Below are positions 21,691 to 33,178 of a stretch of DNA of 64,000 nt, one piece after another (position 1 is the stretch's first letter; each line of letters begins with the position of its first letter). Made by a program: the position numbers and the translations under genes. Origin of the DNA: Cololabis saira (lineage: Eukaryota > Chordata > Actinopteri > Beloniformes > Belonidae); assembly GCF_033807715.1 (NCBI RefSeq), contig NC_084596.1, positions 39,604,458-39,668,457 of the forward strand, given 5' to 3'. Below the pieces are notes generated by a model, which was not told where the DNA came from, made no database searches, and saw only the letters and a list, made by a program, of their open reading frames with translations.

Positions 21691-22072
21691 AAAGGATGAG
21701 TACAAAATTTACTTTCTTTTCCTCTCTTTCTTTCTTACTAACTGGTGATTAGGTCAGATATAGTTACATAAACACTTGGTGATTAGATTAGATATAGTTT
21801 CATAAAATATTCTCGGTATATATTAATGTATTAATAATTCTTGCTCTGCTAGTCTCGGTAAGTTATAGGCTCACACTGGTGACTGCCTTTCTCTCTCTTT
21901 TTTTTATTTTCTCTATTTCTTTTTCTATCATGTTTAGAATTATCTCCCTCCCCCCCACCTCACTCCCTTTCCCCTTTTTTTTTCTTTTTTCCCTCTATGT
22001 CCCACTCTGCTGCACTTTCTTTCTCGGTTTGGTAAATTGGTACAAACACACATTTCACACATCTAGAATAAC

Positions 22073-25000
22073 ATGGCACACACACATACAACAGCTTTTC
22101 ATGCAACATTACCACTTACATATAATGTTACTTTCAATGATTGGATTATGGATAAATTAAAGTTTGTCACCTGGAACGTAAACGGAGCCGGGAACACGGC
22201 AAAGAGATTAAAACTTCTTAACCACATACAAACTCTGCAGGCGGACATTGTCCTACTGCAAGAAACTCATTTAGTTAAAGCTTCGGTAGATGCATTGGCC
22301 ACGGCACAATTTCCGCATGTTTTCTGCGCCTGTTACAACTCCAGACAAAGAGGGGTAGCAATTCTCATTAATAAAAGAGTAAATTTCACCGTAAAGGACA
22401 CTCACATTGACTCAGAGGGTAGATATTTAATTTTAGTCTTGCAAATTCAAAGCTTGAATTTATGTATTTCTAATGTATATGGCCCAAATGTTGATGACTC
22501 CTCGTTTTTTCACTCTTTTTTCACCTCACTTTCTGCTCACCTAGACAACACAGTCATCATCGGAGGAGACTTCAACATGGTTCTGGACCCTGGAGTGGAC
22601 AGGCTCAGTAATGCAGGCGGACACAGGAGTTGGCAGTCAGCAAGTATTGTTAAGCAATACATGAATGATCTGGGTCTTTGCGATACATGGCGCTCTCTAC
22701 ACCCAACCCTTAGGAACTACACTTTTTTCTCAGCCGTTCATCACTCATATTCTAGGTTAGATTATTTTTTAGTCAGTAGCTCTCTGATGAGAGATATCTC
22801 AGAATCACAAATTCACCCAATCATTATTAGCGATCACGCACCTGTTTCTTTCACTCTGGGGAAGAGGGGGAGCGTATCATCCTCCAAAGTTTGGAGATTT
22901 AATACATCATTGCTCAAAGACCCCGACTTTATTAATTTCTTTAAGAAAGAATGGGATATATTTTTACAAAATAACGACCAGCCGGAAATATCAGCGAGCG
23001 TTCTATGGGAAGCAGGAAAAGCAGTAATGCGAGGCAAAATAATTTCCTTTTCTTCAAATAAGAAAAAAAAAGACAACTTAAAAACAAAAGAATTAGAGTG
23101 TGAAATAAAGACGCTAGAGGAGGCCTTCCAGACCTCTGCAGACGAACGTATCCTTAACAGAATAAGGAAAACTAAAATAGAATTAAATAAAATAATTGAC
23201 GCAAAAACACAGTTTCTAGTACAAAGGCTTCGCCTGGAAAACTTTGCACATGCTAACAGATCGGGAAAATACTTAGCCAATCAATTAAAAATAAACAAAG
23301 AAAAAACAACCATAACATCCATTAAGGACCAGTCAGGGGGAGTTACACATGATCCCTGTTTAATAAATTCAGTCTTTAGAGACTTTTACTATAAATTATA
23401 CTCGTCACAAATTGAACCATCTGATCAATCCATTAATGAGTTTCTTGGAGACATTAATCTGCCGAAGTTACATCAGGAACAGGTTACGAATTTAGACTCA
23501 CCGCTCTCAATAGGAGAACTCCATGAAGCTCTTCAACATATGCCCAATAATAAAGCTCCGGGCCCAGATGGTTTCCCAGCTGAATTTTACAAGGAATTCT
23601 GGAGTATATTAGCACCAACATTTTATAAAATGATTCTAAATGCTAGGGAGAATAAAAGCTTACCCTTAAATATGAACTCTGCTAATATTAGTCTTTTATT
23701 AAAACCGGACAAGGATCCCTTGCTCCCATCGAGCTACCGCCCAATTTCATTGATAAATGTAGACCTTAAAATAATTAGCAAGGCCATTACTGAACGTCTG
23801 AAAAGAGTCACCCCTTCTATTATACATCCGGATCAAACAGGCTTCATTAAAGGTAGACATTCGTCTACTAATATTCGCAGATTATTAAATATTATAGACT
23901 ATTCGAGTATCAATAAACAGGAGACTACTATTATATCCTTAGACGCGGAAAAAGCATTTGATAAGGTAAATTGGAAGTTTCTATTGGCAACTTTGCATAA
24001 ATTTGGATTTGGCGAATCTTTCATTGACTGGATAAAAATATTATACAGCTCTCCCAAGGCACGTGTAAGGACAAATGATCAAATCTCTACAAGTTTTACC
24101 TTGCAAAGAGGCACTAGACAGGGTTGCCCTCTCTCTCCCTCATTATTTGCAATATTTATTGAACCTTTAGCAGCAGCTATTAGACAAAATCAAAATATTA
24201 AAGGTATACAATGTAAAATATTAGAGCACAAAATAAGTCTTTATGCGGATGACGTACTCCTCTTCCTCCAGAACTCACGATCTTCACTATCACAGACAAT
24301 TGCACTTATAGAGGGATTTTCATCTCTGTCTGATTATTCTATTAATTGGTCTAAATCCACTGTTTTGTGTGTTAACTGCAATTTTAGGAATATAACCAAT
24401 ACTCAATTACAATCAGGGAACATTAGATATTTAGGCATAAACATCTCCCCTAGGCTGTCAGAGTTAATAAAATTAAATCATGTTCAGCTTATAAAGAAAA
24501 TAGAAGATGATCTTTCCAGATGGAGCTCTCTCCCCATTTCGCTCATGGGTAGAATAGCCACCATTAAAATGATGGTTTTACCAAAAGTAAATTATTTTTT
24601 CTCAATGATACCATGCAAACCCCCTCTTTCCTGGTTTAAATCGTTGGACTCATATGTATCAAAATTTCTGTGGAAAAATAAAACTCCACGTATTAGTTTA
24701 AAGACATTGCAAAAATCCAAAGAATATGGAGGTTTAGAATTACCTAATTTTCAGTATTACTTCATAGCCAGTAAGTTACAGTATATTGTAAAATGGTCAA
24801 AAGATCATCCTTTAGATAGTCAATGGCTGGACTCAGAGCAAGTGTTTTGTAATGAACTAGAAATCTCAGAGTTACCATTTATTAGTCAAAGTATCAAACG
24901 TCATCAATGTTTCAAAAGCATTAATATTAGCACAACTTTATCAGCTTGGTGGGAATTTCTTAAAATAGCTAAAATTTCACTTTTTCCATGTGACCGTACA

Positions 25001-25903
25001 CCCATATGGAACAACCCAGACATCGTGAAAAAGGATAAAAAGATGGTTAACTTCGTTCAATGGAGAGATCAAGGAATACGGTACTTACAGCACGTAATTG
25101 TAGGAGGACAGTTTGTACCTTTCAATACACTTATTGTTCAATACGGAGTTAGCAGGAATACATTTTTAGAGTATCAACAACTTAAGGCAATAATAAATAA
25201 AACATACAAAATTAGCCAATTAGATTTAAAACTTCCCGCTAAGATAATAGATTTATTGAATCTAAGCACTTTAAAGTTGTTATCAAAACTCTACAGGTTA
25301 GTGTCTAAATTGGATAATTCAGTCTCTCTCCCGATCTCCAAGTGGGAGGCGGATCTCTCTCTTAATACCGACCAGTTTTCTTGGTCACAAATATGCTTAA
25401 ATACGTTTACTATGACTAAAAACCCAAACCTACAACTTATACAGTACAAAGTTCTTCATAGAATACATTATACTGGACAAAGGATGTTCCAGATGGGCTT
25501 TGTCACCTCTAATATCTGTTCACAGTGCACAGAGAACACCCCAGATAATTATATGCATGCTTTATGGTTCTGTACACCGGTACAGAGGTTCTGGAAGGAG
25601 ATTTGTGAGGATTTATCCACATGGATCAACCACAGAATCCCAGTGTGCCCCACGGTATGTATATTAGGTCACCTGGGAGACACTCAAATAGATCCTAATT
25701 GGACACACCGGGTTCTCACTGCCTTATGTATCGCAAAGAAAACCATTCTAGTAAATTGGAAACAAAAATCCAGTTTATGTATCAACCATTTTAGGAATCT
25801 TTTATCAGATCATATTAGTAGTGAGATAATGTCTGCCTCCACTGAACAACATTCGGCTGAATTGCACTCTCTGTGGTCCCCGTTAATTGGCTTCGTTACC
25901 TAG
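22073..25903 (+). CDS. L1 ORF2 protein (endonuclease and reverse transcriptase)
   Basis: This is a 1276-residue open frame. The AP-like endonuclease spans about residues 29-260, with FVTWNVNG, LLQETHL, GGDFNMV and the catalytic ISDHAPV near 253. Reverse transcriptase follows at about 490-780, with NNKAPGPDGFPAEF, SYRPISLINVDLKI, GFIKGRHSS, SLDAEKAFDKV, GTRQGCPLSPSLF and the active site LYADDVLLFL (Tyr at 724). A Cys-rich C-terminal segment has CSQCTENTPDNYMHALWFC. The length is normal for L1. Translation might instead start at the internal Met 26 (22148), just before KLKFVTWNVNG, which fits the family N-terminus better. The protein nicks target DNA and primes cDNA synthesis on it. All key motifs are intact. 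Confidence 0.95.
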   Translation: MAHTHTTAFHATLPLTYNVTFNDWIMDKLKFVTWNVNGAGNTAKRLKLLNHIQTLQADIVLLQETHLVKASVDALATAQFPHVFCACYNSRQRGVAILINKRVNFTVKDTHIDSEGRYLILVLQIQSLNLCISNVYGPNVDDSSFFHSFFTSLSAHLDNTVIIGGDFNMVLDPGVDRLSNAGGHRSWQSASIVKQYMNDLGLCDTWRSLHPTLRNYTFFSAVHHSYSRLDYFLVSSSLMRDISESQIHPIIISDHAPVSFTLGKRGSVSSSKVWRFNTSLLKDPDFINFFKKEWDIFLQNNDQPEISASVLWEAGKAVMRGKIISFSSNKKKKDNLKTKELECEIKTLEEAFQTSADERILNRIRKTKIELNKIIDAKTQFLVQRLRLENFAHANRSGKYLANQLKINKEKTTITSIKDQSGGVTHDPCLINSVFRDFYYKLYSSQIEPSDQSINEFLGDINLPKLHQEQVTNLDSPLSIGELHEALQHMPNNKAPGPDGFPAEFYKEFWSILAPTFYKMILNARENKSLPLNMNSANISLLLKPDKDPLLPSSYRPISLINVDLKIISKAITERLKRVTPSIIHPDQTGFIKGRHSSTNIRRLLNIIDYSSINKQETTIISLDAEKAFDKVNWKFLLATLHKFGFGESFIDWIKILYSSPKARVRTNDQISTSFTLQRGTRQGCPLSPSLFAIFIEPLAAAIRQNQNIKGIQCKILEHKISLYADDVLLFLQNSRSSLSQTIALIEGFSSLSDYSINWSKSTVLCVNCNFRNITNTQLQSGNIRYLGINISPRLSELIKLNHVQLIKKIEDDLSRWSSLPISLMGRIATIKMMVLPKVNYFFSMIPCKPPLSWFKSLDSYVSKFLWKNKTPRISLKTLQKSKEYGGLELPNFQYYFIASKLQYIVKWSKDHPLDSQWLDSEQVFCNELEISELPFISQSIKRHQCFKSINISTTLSAWWEFLKIAKISLFPCDRTPIWNNPDIVKKDKKMVNFVQWRDQGIRYLQHVIVGGQFVPFNTLIVQYGVSRNTFLEYQQLKAIINKTYKISQLDLKLPAKIIDLLNLSTLKLLSKLYRLVSKLDNSVSLPISKWEADLSLNTDQFSWSQICLNTFTMTKNPNLQLIQYKVLHRIHYTGQRMFQMGFVTSNICSQCTENTPDNYMHALWFCTPVQRFWKEICEDLSTWINHRIPVCPTVCILGHLGDTQIDPNWTHRVLTALCIAKKTILVNWKQKSSLCINHFRNLLSDHISSEIMSASTEQHSAELHSLWSPLIGFVT

Positions 25904-27163
25904 TGGGGGCGGGGGGGTGGTGATCTCGTAGCCCTTGGGGTTGGGGGTCGGCTTGGGGGGTCTGGGGCGCGGGCCTCGGGTGGCCCCTGGGGGGCGGTGG
26001 GGGGGGCCGCGGGGCCCTGTCCCTAGCCGGTGGGGGCCTTGGGGGCCTGTGGGGGGGGTTACCTCATGGCGGTGGGGGGGGGTGGCTGGGGAGGGCTCGG
26101 GCGGGGGGCTGTGGCTGGGGCGTCTCCGGGCCTCCCGGGGGGGGCGGGGCCGTGGGCGTGGGGGTCCCACCCGGAGGGCCCGGCCCTGCCTGGGTGGGGG
26201 GTGGCTGTCTGCGCTGGGGGGGCATTGCTGCCTTGGTCCTCCGTCGCTGGGCGGGGGCCAAGTGCCCCTGCGGATGTGGGGACTCCGGGACCCTTGGGGT
26301 GTCCGCCGGGGTGGCCTCGGGGGGGGGTGGGGCCGGGTCCGGGGAGCGGGCCTCCCCTGACCGGGGGGTGCACGGGCGGGCGCGACGGCGGGGTGGCACC
26401 ATTCCCAGGTATCTATGTCTTATGTTGTCAGTATGAATGGGAGGATGTTGGACCGTTTCCCCCTCCGTCTGGGGGCTCCGGCGGCGCCGGGGGCGCCCTT
26501 GGAGGTACGGTGGGGCCCTTGCCCGGCTCGGGGGGCCGGCCCCCGTCTACTGGACGGCCGGTGGGGGGACGCGGGTGTCTTATCAGGGCCGGCTTTGCTG
26601 GTCCTGCTTCCTGGCTTCGGCCTCCGCTCCCCCTCTTGCCCCCCCTACACGATTCATACGCACATAGGCGAAAGGCGGGGGGTCCGGGTCGTGGGGGGCA
26701 CTGTCCCGCGGGGCCTGGCACTCCCCGCCTCACGGTTTTAACAGCAAAATAGACACTGCACATTCAACACTTAATAAATACATTTGACAAGGACACGTAG
26801 TTCGGGAGGGGGGGGGTCTGTGTCAATCGATACTTGGCCCTCCCTCCTCCCTGTTTTTATGGCATTAATCACATGCACTCAACACAAGGGGCGGGAGGGG
26901 GTCCCACATCACCCGCGTTCCCTCACCGGCCTGGGCCTGGGACGGGTGGGTCGGCTTACCCGGGCCTGGCGGGGCCCGCCGTGCAGCCTGGGGTGCCTTC
27001 TGGCGGTGCTGGATCCCCCCGGGGAGGGGGAAACGGTGCGTGATTGTATGTCTGTGTCGGTGGGAATGCGGTATGGAAGGGTCCTGCCATGGAGGATTTG
27101 AGCCTCCATTGGCAGGACATCAAAAACTTAATAATTTATCAATATTATTTTATACAAAGATGG

Positions 27164-27196
<33 letters not shown>

Positions 27197-27833
27197 GTAT
27201 TATTATTATTATTATGTATAGTATATTATATTATTATTAGTATAGGTATCGAATAGGTGAATGGATGAATGAATGGGATGCCTGGGTCTGGGGCCCTCCG
27301 TTGTCGGGCCTGTGCGGGTGTCGCCTTGTTGGGGGGTTCCCTCTCTCCGGGCCCGTCTCCGGTCCCCCCCGCTGCCTCTACGGCGGGGCGCCCCCTCTGG
27401 TCTTGGAGGGCCACTTTCGTGGGGGACGGGTGCGCCTGCCCGCGTCGGCGGCCGGGGCGGCTCTGTCTCTCCGGGCAGGCTGGCCCCCTGCCGGGTGGGG
27501 GTCGTTGGCCTGAAGGGTGAGGGCCTCCTGGCCGCGTGTCCGGCCCGGACCGGGTGGCCGGGGATTGCCTGGGTCGCGGTCCGCCGCCGCGGGATCCCTG
27601 GCTGCTTCTTTCCGCGCCGTGGGGGCCCCGCCCGCGGGCCCCCTCGGCCGCCGCCGGATGGGGGGGGGGCCTCGCAGGCGGTGGGTTGCCTCCCTCCTAC
27701 TTCTCCCCTCTGTGGGGTTGCCGGTGGCCTGGGTTCCGGGCTCTTCCTTGTCGGCCTCTGGTCTCGCGGGTGGCGGGGTTGCTCCCCCCCCTCCCCCACT
27801 ATAGATACACTTCAGGTGGAGCTTTGTTTGGTT

Positions 27834-27906
<73 letters not shown>

Positions 27907-27922
27907 GTCATTTAGTCACATG

Positions 27923-28000
<78 letters not shown>

Positions 28001-28295
28001 CATGATCATATACATACACACACACACACATAGACATACACACTGGCTTGTTCACCTGCATGCTGGCTCTCTAGTTTTTGGGTTTAGGTAGCGGTAGCGA
28101 TAGCTTAGCTCAGACTGCGATCAGATCTCAAGATTTAGGTCGATTGCTGTTCGTGTTTTGGATGGCTCCGTGCCGGTTTCGTGCTTTGTTTGTGGTTTTT
28201 TTGTTGCAGATTTCCAGTGCTTGACGTGTGTCTCCGTGTGTTCCTGCTTCCTGGATTGGCAGTGGATGTCGTCACCCCCCCCCCCCCACCCCCCC

Positions 28296-28343
<48 letters not shown>

Positions 28344-28487
28344 ACTGGGTTTGTATGTGTATATTTATGTATGTCTACGCATATGTGTGCGTATATATAT
28401 GTATATATTACATATAGTAATAATGCACATATATACACTTTTGGTTTCTACCGTCATGGTATCAATCAATAATATGTGTGCAGACAA

Positions 28488-28526
<39 letters not shown>
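25904..28526 (+). other. Unusually long G-rich 3' UTR of the L1
   Basis: From 25904 to about 26760, and again at 26800-27060 and 27270-27800, the sense strand is packed with runs of four or more Gs alternating with C-rich segments. These are potential G-quadruplex blocks. Between and after them are (ATT)n at 27163-27235, (CA)n at 27839-27902 and 27926-27998, a C-run and an A46 tract at 28297-28342, and the terminal A36. Open frames here are compositional artefacts. L1 elements commonly carry a G-rich 3' UTR tract, but 2.6 kb is long. Confidence 0.85.
27839..27998. repeat. (CA)n microsatellites within the L1 3' UTR
   Basis: Two pure CA runs of about 64 and 73 bp are separated by a short tatagtcatttagtcacatg linker. 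A shorter CA run follows at 28015-28030. Confidence 0.97.
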
Positions 28527-28530
<4 letters not shown>

Positions 28531-28538
28531 GGCGCCTG

Positions 28539-29222
28539 CGTCCCTCGTCAGCCGAGCGGGCTCCCGGCGGAAGAGGAGGGAGCGGCGGAGGCAGGAGAAT
28601 GAATGCACACGATTGTTTTTCATCAAGTGAGACAGAGCAGGGACGCGATCAAACAGAAATGAGAGAAATTAGATAACCGAGGACGGAGGCTGGGAGTGAG
28701 AGCCTGCTGCTTCCGCTGCCGCTCCGTCTGGTAAATACTGTATATTTGTGTTTTTAACCGCGCAGCCTCCTCTGATGAAGAAGCTGCTCTGTTTCTTTGC
28801 AGCAGATCAGAGTGAACTCAAGGCAAACTCTCATGATGTTGACTCTCTGGCTGAAGTGCACGTCTGAGGGTCACGCATGCTGAGGGACGGGAGCTTTCAG
28901 CAACCGTCCAGTATTCATGTCCTCCGACATGAAAACCTGGCCGTCTGGCCTCTTGATTATATATAAGTGTGCAGGTAAGCAGAGAGTCTGTGACTTCATC
29001 CTCCCAGATCAAGTGAAAGATGTCAGGTGGTTCTGTTTCTTCAACAAGAATGAAACTGCATGTTGCCGTGGGTACCAGACCCCAGCTGAACGCTACACTG
29101 TAAAGGAAACATAAGATGCTGTGTTTCAGAGTATTAATGAAATGTATACAACATGCTTGGATTTCCTCTTCTAACCACGTCTCTACAGCTCTACTACAGG
29201 AGATGGGCCTCCTTTGACGTCA
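28539..29222. other. Unannotated stretch after the L1
   Basis: This GC-rich start (28539-28740) and mixed remainder continue the pre-insertion sequence from 20642. No convincing exon was found. Confidence 0.45.
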
Positions 29223-29467
29223 GTATTAGATAGGGGTGTAACGATACACTAATCTCACGATACACTAATCTCACGATACAGTATGATACACGATATTGAG
29301 GTCACGATAACGATACGATATTATAGCAGTTTTTTTTTTAACAACCTTGAATGAGGAACATATGGCTGGAAAAAAATTGTCTTTTATTTGAAAGACACAA
29401 AATACAAAACAATGCTGTGCATTTGCCCTGTTGTTACAGTTTGTAATGCTTTATAACTGCTTTATAA

Positions 29468-29506
29468 CATTTCTTAAAAGGAGCATGAGGCTCCTTTTAA
29501 GAAATG
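29468..29506. repeat. Perfect 17-bp hairpin
   Basis: The arms catttcttaaaaggagc and gctccttttaagaaatg are exact complements around the 5-base loop atgag. They span the left junction of the nested MITE. Confidence 0.9.
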
Positions 29507-29818
29507 AGACTCTCTAGCGCCACCCTTCACCACGACGGCCGTCGGGGGTACTGCAGCCAACAGTGAAGCCGGCACGGGAGAACGGGGAGAACGCGCATGC
29601 AGCGTCATGTGACGTCACATCCGCAGGACAGCGCGGGAAATTCGGGACCGAATTGCAGCACATTTTGCAGCACACAGCCTGTTCAAGGCAACGGAGAGAT
29701 AAACTAGAGGGCTCATTCTTTTTGGTTTGGAACGCTTCATCTGACACTATTACTAGAAAACTTAAAATGTATACACATTTTTTTCATAAATCCTGCCTCA
29801 ATCCTGCCTCATGCTCCT
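29478..29818. mobile_element. MITE with AAGGAGCATGAGGC ends, TTAA target
   Basis: Inverted ends aggagcatgaggc and gcctcatgctcct are each adjacent to TTAA, which would fit a piggyBac- or Kolobok-like target. The left end is itself a perfect hairpin (29468..29506). It lies within the 29231..30406 hAT element. Confidence 0.6.
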
Positions 29819-30414
29819 TTAAGTTTTAAAGAGCAAGTCAGGCCAACCATTTTCTACAAACTGAACTAAAAGTAAATGTCAGGTTTGCATTATGCATCTT
29901 CAGTTTCAGTTTCAAGTAAAAAATATTTAGCCACAAACTGAATAGTTTCTCTCATGTATGATTTGACTTTTTTCTTTTCCAGAAATTGAACAACTAAAAT
30001 TAAATAAATAAATACAAGTAAATAAATAAACTATGAAAAGTCCCAAACTCCAAATACACCATGACTGTTATTTATCTTGTGCCAGAGCTCAGATCTTCAC
30101 CTGCTCCAGCCTGAGGCCGTAAGGTGAACCCCATTATCGTTTCCTCCTCCCACCTTTGGGGACGACACAATCTTTACATCATAAAAAAGATTGATTCATG
30201 CTCACATTATAAGTAAAGTCAGATTTTGGTCCGCGGGTCGAGGCGCGGTCGTCAGGTGATCCCGCTGCACCAATAGGATGTTACTAGTAAACACAATATA
30301 TTAATATTAATAACCCAATATCGTGCCACAGTTTGTCACCTCTGACACATATTGTGACGTTTTTGTATAGTGAAATTTCGTGGCACGATATATTGTTACA
30401 CCCCTAGTATTAGA

Positions 30415-30900
30415 TCTTCATGCTACCTGCTTGTGGGGTGGAGATAACGGTGGGAAAACCGGATCAGACCCCTCTGATCCGGATCTGTGACATCACACTA
30501 CACTGCAGATCGGACTTTGTCTTGAATGACACGTTTCCCAATCTAGGTGGCCCAAAACAGAGTGGTTTGTCAAAGTCTTTTAGTGGTTGGTCCCTGCAGA
30601 CACCTCAACGTATCCTCCGGAGCAAAGAGAACATATCTCCTTTCATATTACTTTTTCCTTGCTTCTTTTTTTGTGCAGCATGACGGCTGTAGCATCCTTC
30701 TCTGCACGCTCTTCTCCAACAAAACATATGGTTAGAAAGCCTGAGCAAAACCTCTCAGATAAACGTGAGACCACAGTGAACAAAAATAGAGCTGGTAACA
30801 ATGAAGAAGTGCAGTTTGATGTCATTATTTATTTCTGTGCCCACTTAACCATTGACATTCTCATGTTTTCAGCCAGTGTAAGGCTAGACAAATGTATTTT
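30415..30900. other. Unannotated stretch
   Basis: No repeat or exon was recognised. Overlapping open frames of 60 to 122 residues have no family features. Confidence 0.45.
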
Positions 30901-31035
30901 TAATCCATCCATCCATCCATCAATGCATTCATCCATCCATCCATCCATCAGCTAGACCTGCTTCCACTCATTCGGGGTCCCCGGGGGCAGCTGGAGTCTA
31001 TTCCAGCTCATTCTGAGCTAGAACAAGGAGTACAG
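30901..31035 (-). mobile_element. (TCCA)n with adjoining LINE 3' relic
   Basis: Tandem atcc units are followed by gctggagtctattccagctc. Read on the minus strand this is the common fish LINE end that terminates in ATGGATGG repeats. A more eroded copy lies at 5762..5872 in the opposite orientation. Confidence 0.5.
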
Positions 31036-31330
31036 GCCCCATTATATAGCACAAATAAACAACAACGCTACTCAGTGTGCTCTACGTAACACATAATAAA
31101 TACATCAGACTAAATGTAAAATCAATACATAAAAAGGATGAAACTATGACCCAAAGAGGTGCAGTGAAGTTAAAGTCATCAATAATTCATTATTAAATTT
31201 ATGTTATATTATTAATTAAAGTCACTAAAACAAATTCAAAGATTACGTAACCCAAAAAACATAAAAGTGAAAGTAAAGCAAAAAGCAAAGCCAGTGTGAA
31301 GTATTTCCCACCTGCCTGACATGTAGCGGC

Positions 31331-31740
31331 TGACAGACACTGTTGGAGGCCGGCCGGGGAACATGGTGCAGCATTTCACAGCCGGAGAGCCCGGTATTTC
31401 CCTCAGGAGTTGTCAGACACCGCAGACGGAGGGGGGGTGGAGGAGGAGGAGAGGGCCTGGATACAAGACACAGGAAACAGAGCTGGAGGAGGCAGAGTTG
31501 GAGATGTGGAGACTCTCTCTGCTGGGGATGAGGATGGAGAGGATGAAGAACGAGCACATCAGAGGAACGGCCAGGGTTTAGACATCCTGGAGATAAAGTA
31601 GGAGAGGCGAGAGTGAGATGGTTTGGACACTTTGGTCCAATGATGCCAGAGATGGAGCCGTCAGGCGGGAGAAACGGGGGGAGATTTCTGTTACAGAGGA
31701 AGATGCAGGAGGGGAGGATGAAAACAGGGGATCCACCGCG
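31331..31740 (+). pseudogene. Degenerate reverse-transcriptase-derived relic
   Basis: The block gagagtgagatggtttggac followed by gccagagatggagccgtcag and a gga-rich segment resembles the C-terminal coding part of a widespread fish LINE (the RWFGH-type motif). The frame is broken and no catalytic motif survives. Confidence 0.35.
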
Positions 31741-32493
31741 GCCAAAGAACTGACCTACCGATAAGCCCTGCCCCACTTAGTTACTGTTGCTAACCAGACA
31801 ATCTTTCATCAATGTCTACAGTTGGAATCTGCCTATAAGAAAACCTTGTCACAAGATGTTTTAGAGACGTTTCTTGGAGCTTTTACACGTCTGTAACTTT
31901 ACAATGATGTAATACTGCAGGGAAAAGACTAAAAGTGTGCACGGACACGATTTTCTAGGTTTCTTTGACAGAAATGAGAGCCTAATCTGAGATTCATGCA
32001 TTTATCACTCATAGCTATCCAGATTCATCTTTCTTGGGGAGAGGCTGGGGCCCCTTTTGCTTAAAAAAGCATGAAAACAGGAAACTAAATGTATTGTTTT
32101 AAAATCAGTGTTTGGGCTTTGGATGTTTTGGGAATTGATTCCGGCAAAACAGTTTGCTCGTGCAACTGTCACAGCATGCTGACAGCTCGCTAGACACTTT
32201 TTAAATGACTGATCTGAGATCTGAATCCACTATCCGTCAACGTTGGGTTGTAATGCGTGACAGAAGCGTGGCTGATTTCTGCAACCGAGGTTCCTCACTG
32301 TCAGGACCCCAGATATCTCCAGGGTATCTCCACCTGTTGGACTGAAGTCAACGGTTCATCTACGGTCTTCCCGTGCCTAATTAACAATTAAGACGCACAC
32401 AGATGAAACCTGCAAAGCAAGGCAGGAATATGGGTATAATGCACCAACACTAAAACCAGCAGCTGCTTTTTCAGTCACACTTTACAATGTGTC
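31741..32493. other. Unannotated stretch
   Basis: No recognisable feature. Confidence 0.45.
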
Positions 32494-32544
32494 ATTAGGG
32501 CCCGAGCACTTACAGTGCGAAGGCCCTATTGTATCTGTAGGAAT

Positions 32545-32608
<64 letters not shown>

Positions 32609-33178
32609 TTTATTTTTATTCTTCTGACAAAAGGAAGGCCTTTTTGCCCCCCTAAACGTGCCCAAAAAGTCACCATATTTTGCACGCAAGCCAGGCCTGG
32701 CGAAAAATTTGATATTTAATGGTTAGCATTCATGGGCGTTGCAAAATGGCTCAACAGCGCCCCCTAGAAAACTTTGTGCGTCAAGCCCCACAATACGGTT
32801 TGACGTACATGAACGAAAATTGGTACACACCTGTATCATGGGACAACTTAAAGAAAAGTGTCTTGGCGCCATGTCCGAAACCGAACAGGAAGTCGGCCAT
32901 TTTGAACATTCTGAATTAATTGCGTAATTTTGGAGCAATTTATGCCATTCCTTCGAGAATTAATACGGCCCGAACCGTAACGTGCACCTAGGTGTGTTAT
33001 ACATCAAAATATGCGTCTCCATACTGCGACGACACGCATTACTTTTCTCTTCAAAAGCGTTACCGTGGCGACGCTATTTCTGCCATAACTTTTGAATGCT
33101 TCGACATAGGTAGTCGTGGGTGCTGTCATTTCTGATATGCTTATGGGGGCCCATTCATCGCTGCTTGCAGCTTTAATT
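32494..33178. repeat. Teleost interspersed repeat starting GGGCCCGAGCAC
   Basis: The left end, agggcccgagcacttacagt with gcgaaggccctattgt, is a hairpin-forming terminus of a repeat that I recognise as very common in fish genomes. The right end is gctgcttgcagctttaattt. The interior carries an expanded (CTTT)n tract and several conserved blocks, such as aacagcgccccctagaaaac and ggcgccatgtccgaaaccga. Its transposon class is unclear to me; no ORF is evident. Confidence 0.65.
32546..32608. repeat. (CTTT)n microsatellite
   Basis: About 15 uninterrupted tttc units occupy the usual variable position of the teleost repeat. Confidence 0.97.

Larger units (their letters stand above)
20655..28526 (+). 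mobile_element. Full-length L1-type LINE with intact ORFs and target duplication
   Basis: A perfect 12-bp duplication tttcggcgcctg (20643..20654 and 28527..28538) brackets the element. It has a 253-bp 5' UTR, ORF1 (20908..21690), a 382-bp spacer, ORF2 (22073..25903), a 2.6-kb 3' UTR and a terminal A36 tract (28491..28526). Both ORFs are open without stops or frameshifts, so the insertion is recent and may be active. The target is not a repeated site-specific sequence, which favours the L1 group over site-specific Tx1 elements. Confidence 0.93.
29231..30406. mobile_element. hAT-type element with TAGGGGTGTAACGATA ends
   Basis: The ends taggggtgtaacgata and tattgttacacccta-like (to 30406) are inverted, and the perfect 8-bp duplication gtattaga lies at 29223..29230 and 30407..30414. 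The subterminal region has repeated cacgatacactaatct units. It contains a younger nested MITE (29478..29818). No transposase is seen. Confidence 0.88.

Noticed and set aside
25883..28091. Several 80- to 270-residue GC-rich open frames after the L1 ORF2
   Set aside because: G/C-run composition in the L1 3' UTR keeps frames open; no recognisable protein.
28297..28342. L1 ending at the internal A46 tract
   Set aside because: The perfect 12-bp target duplication follows the second A-tract at 28526, so the inserted unit extends to there.
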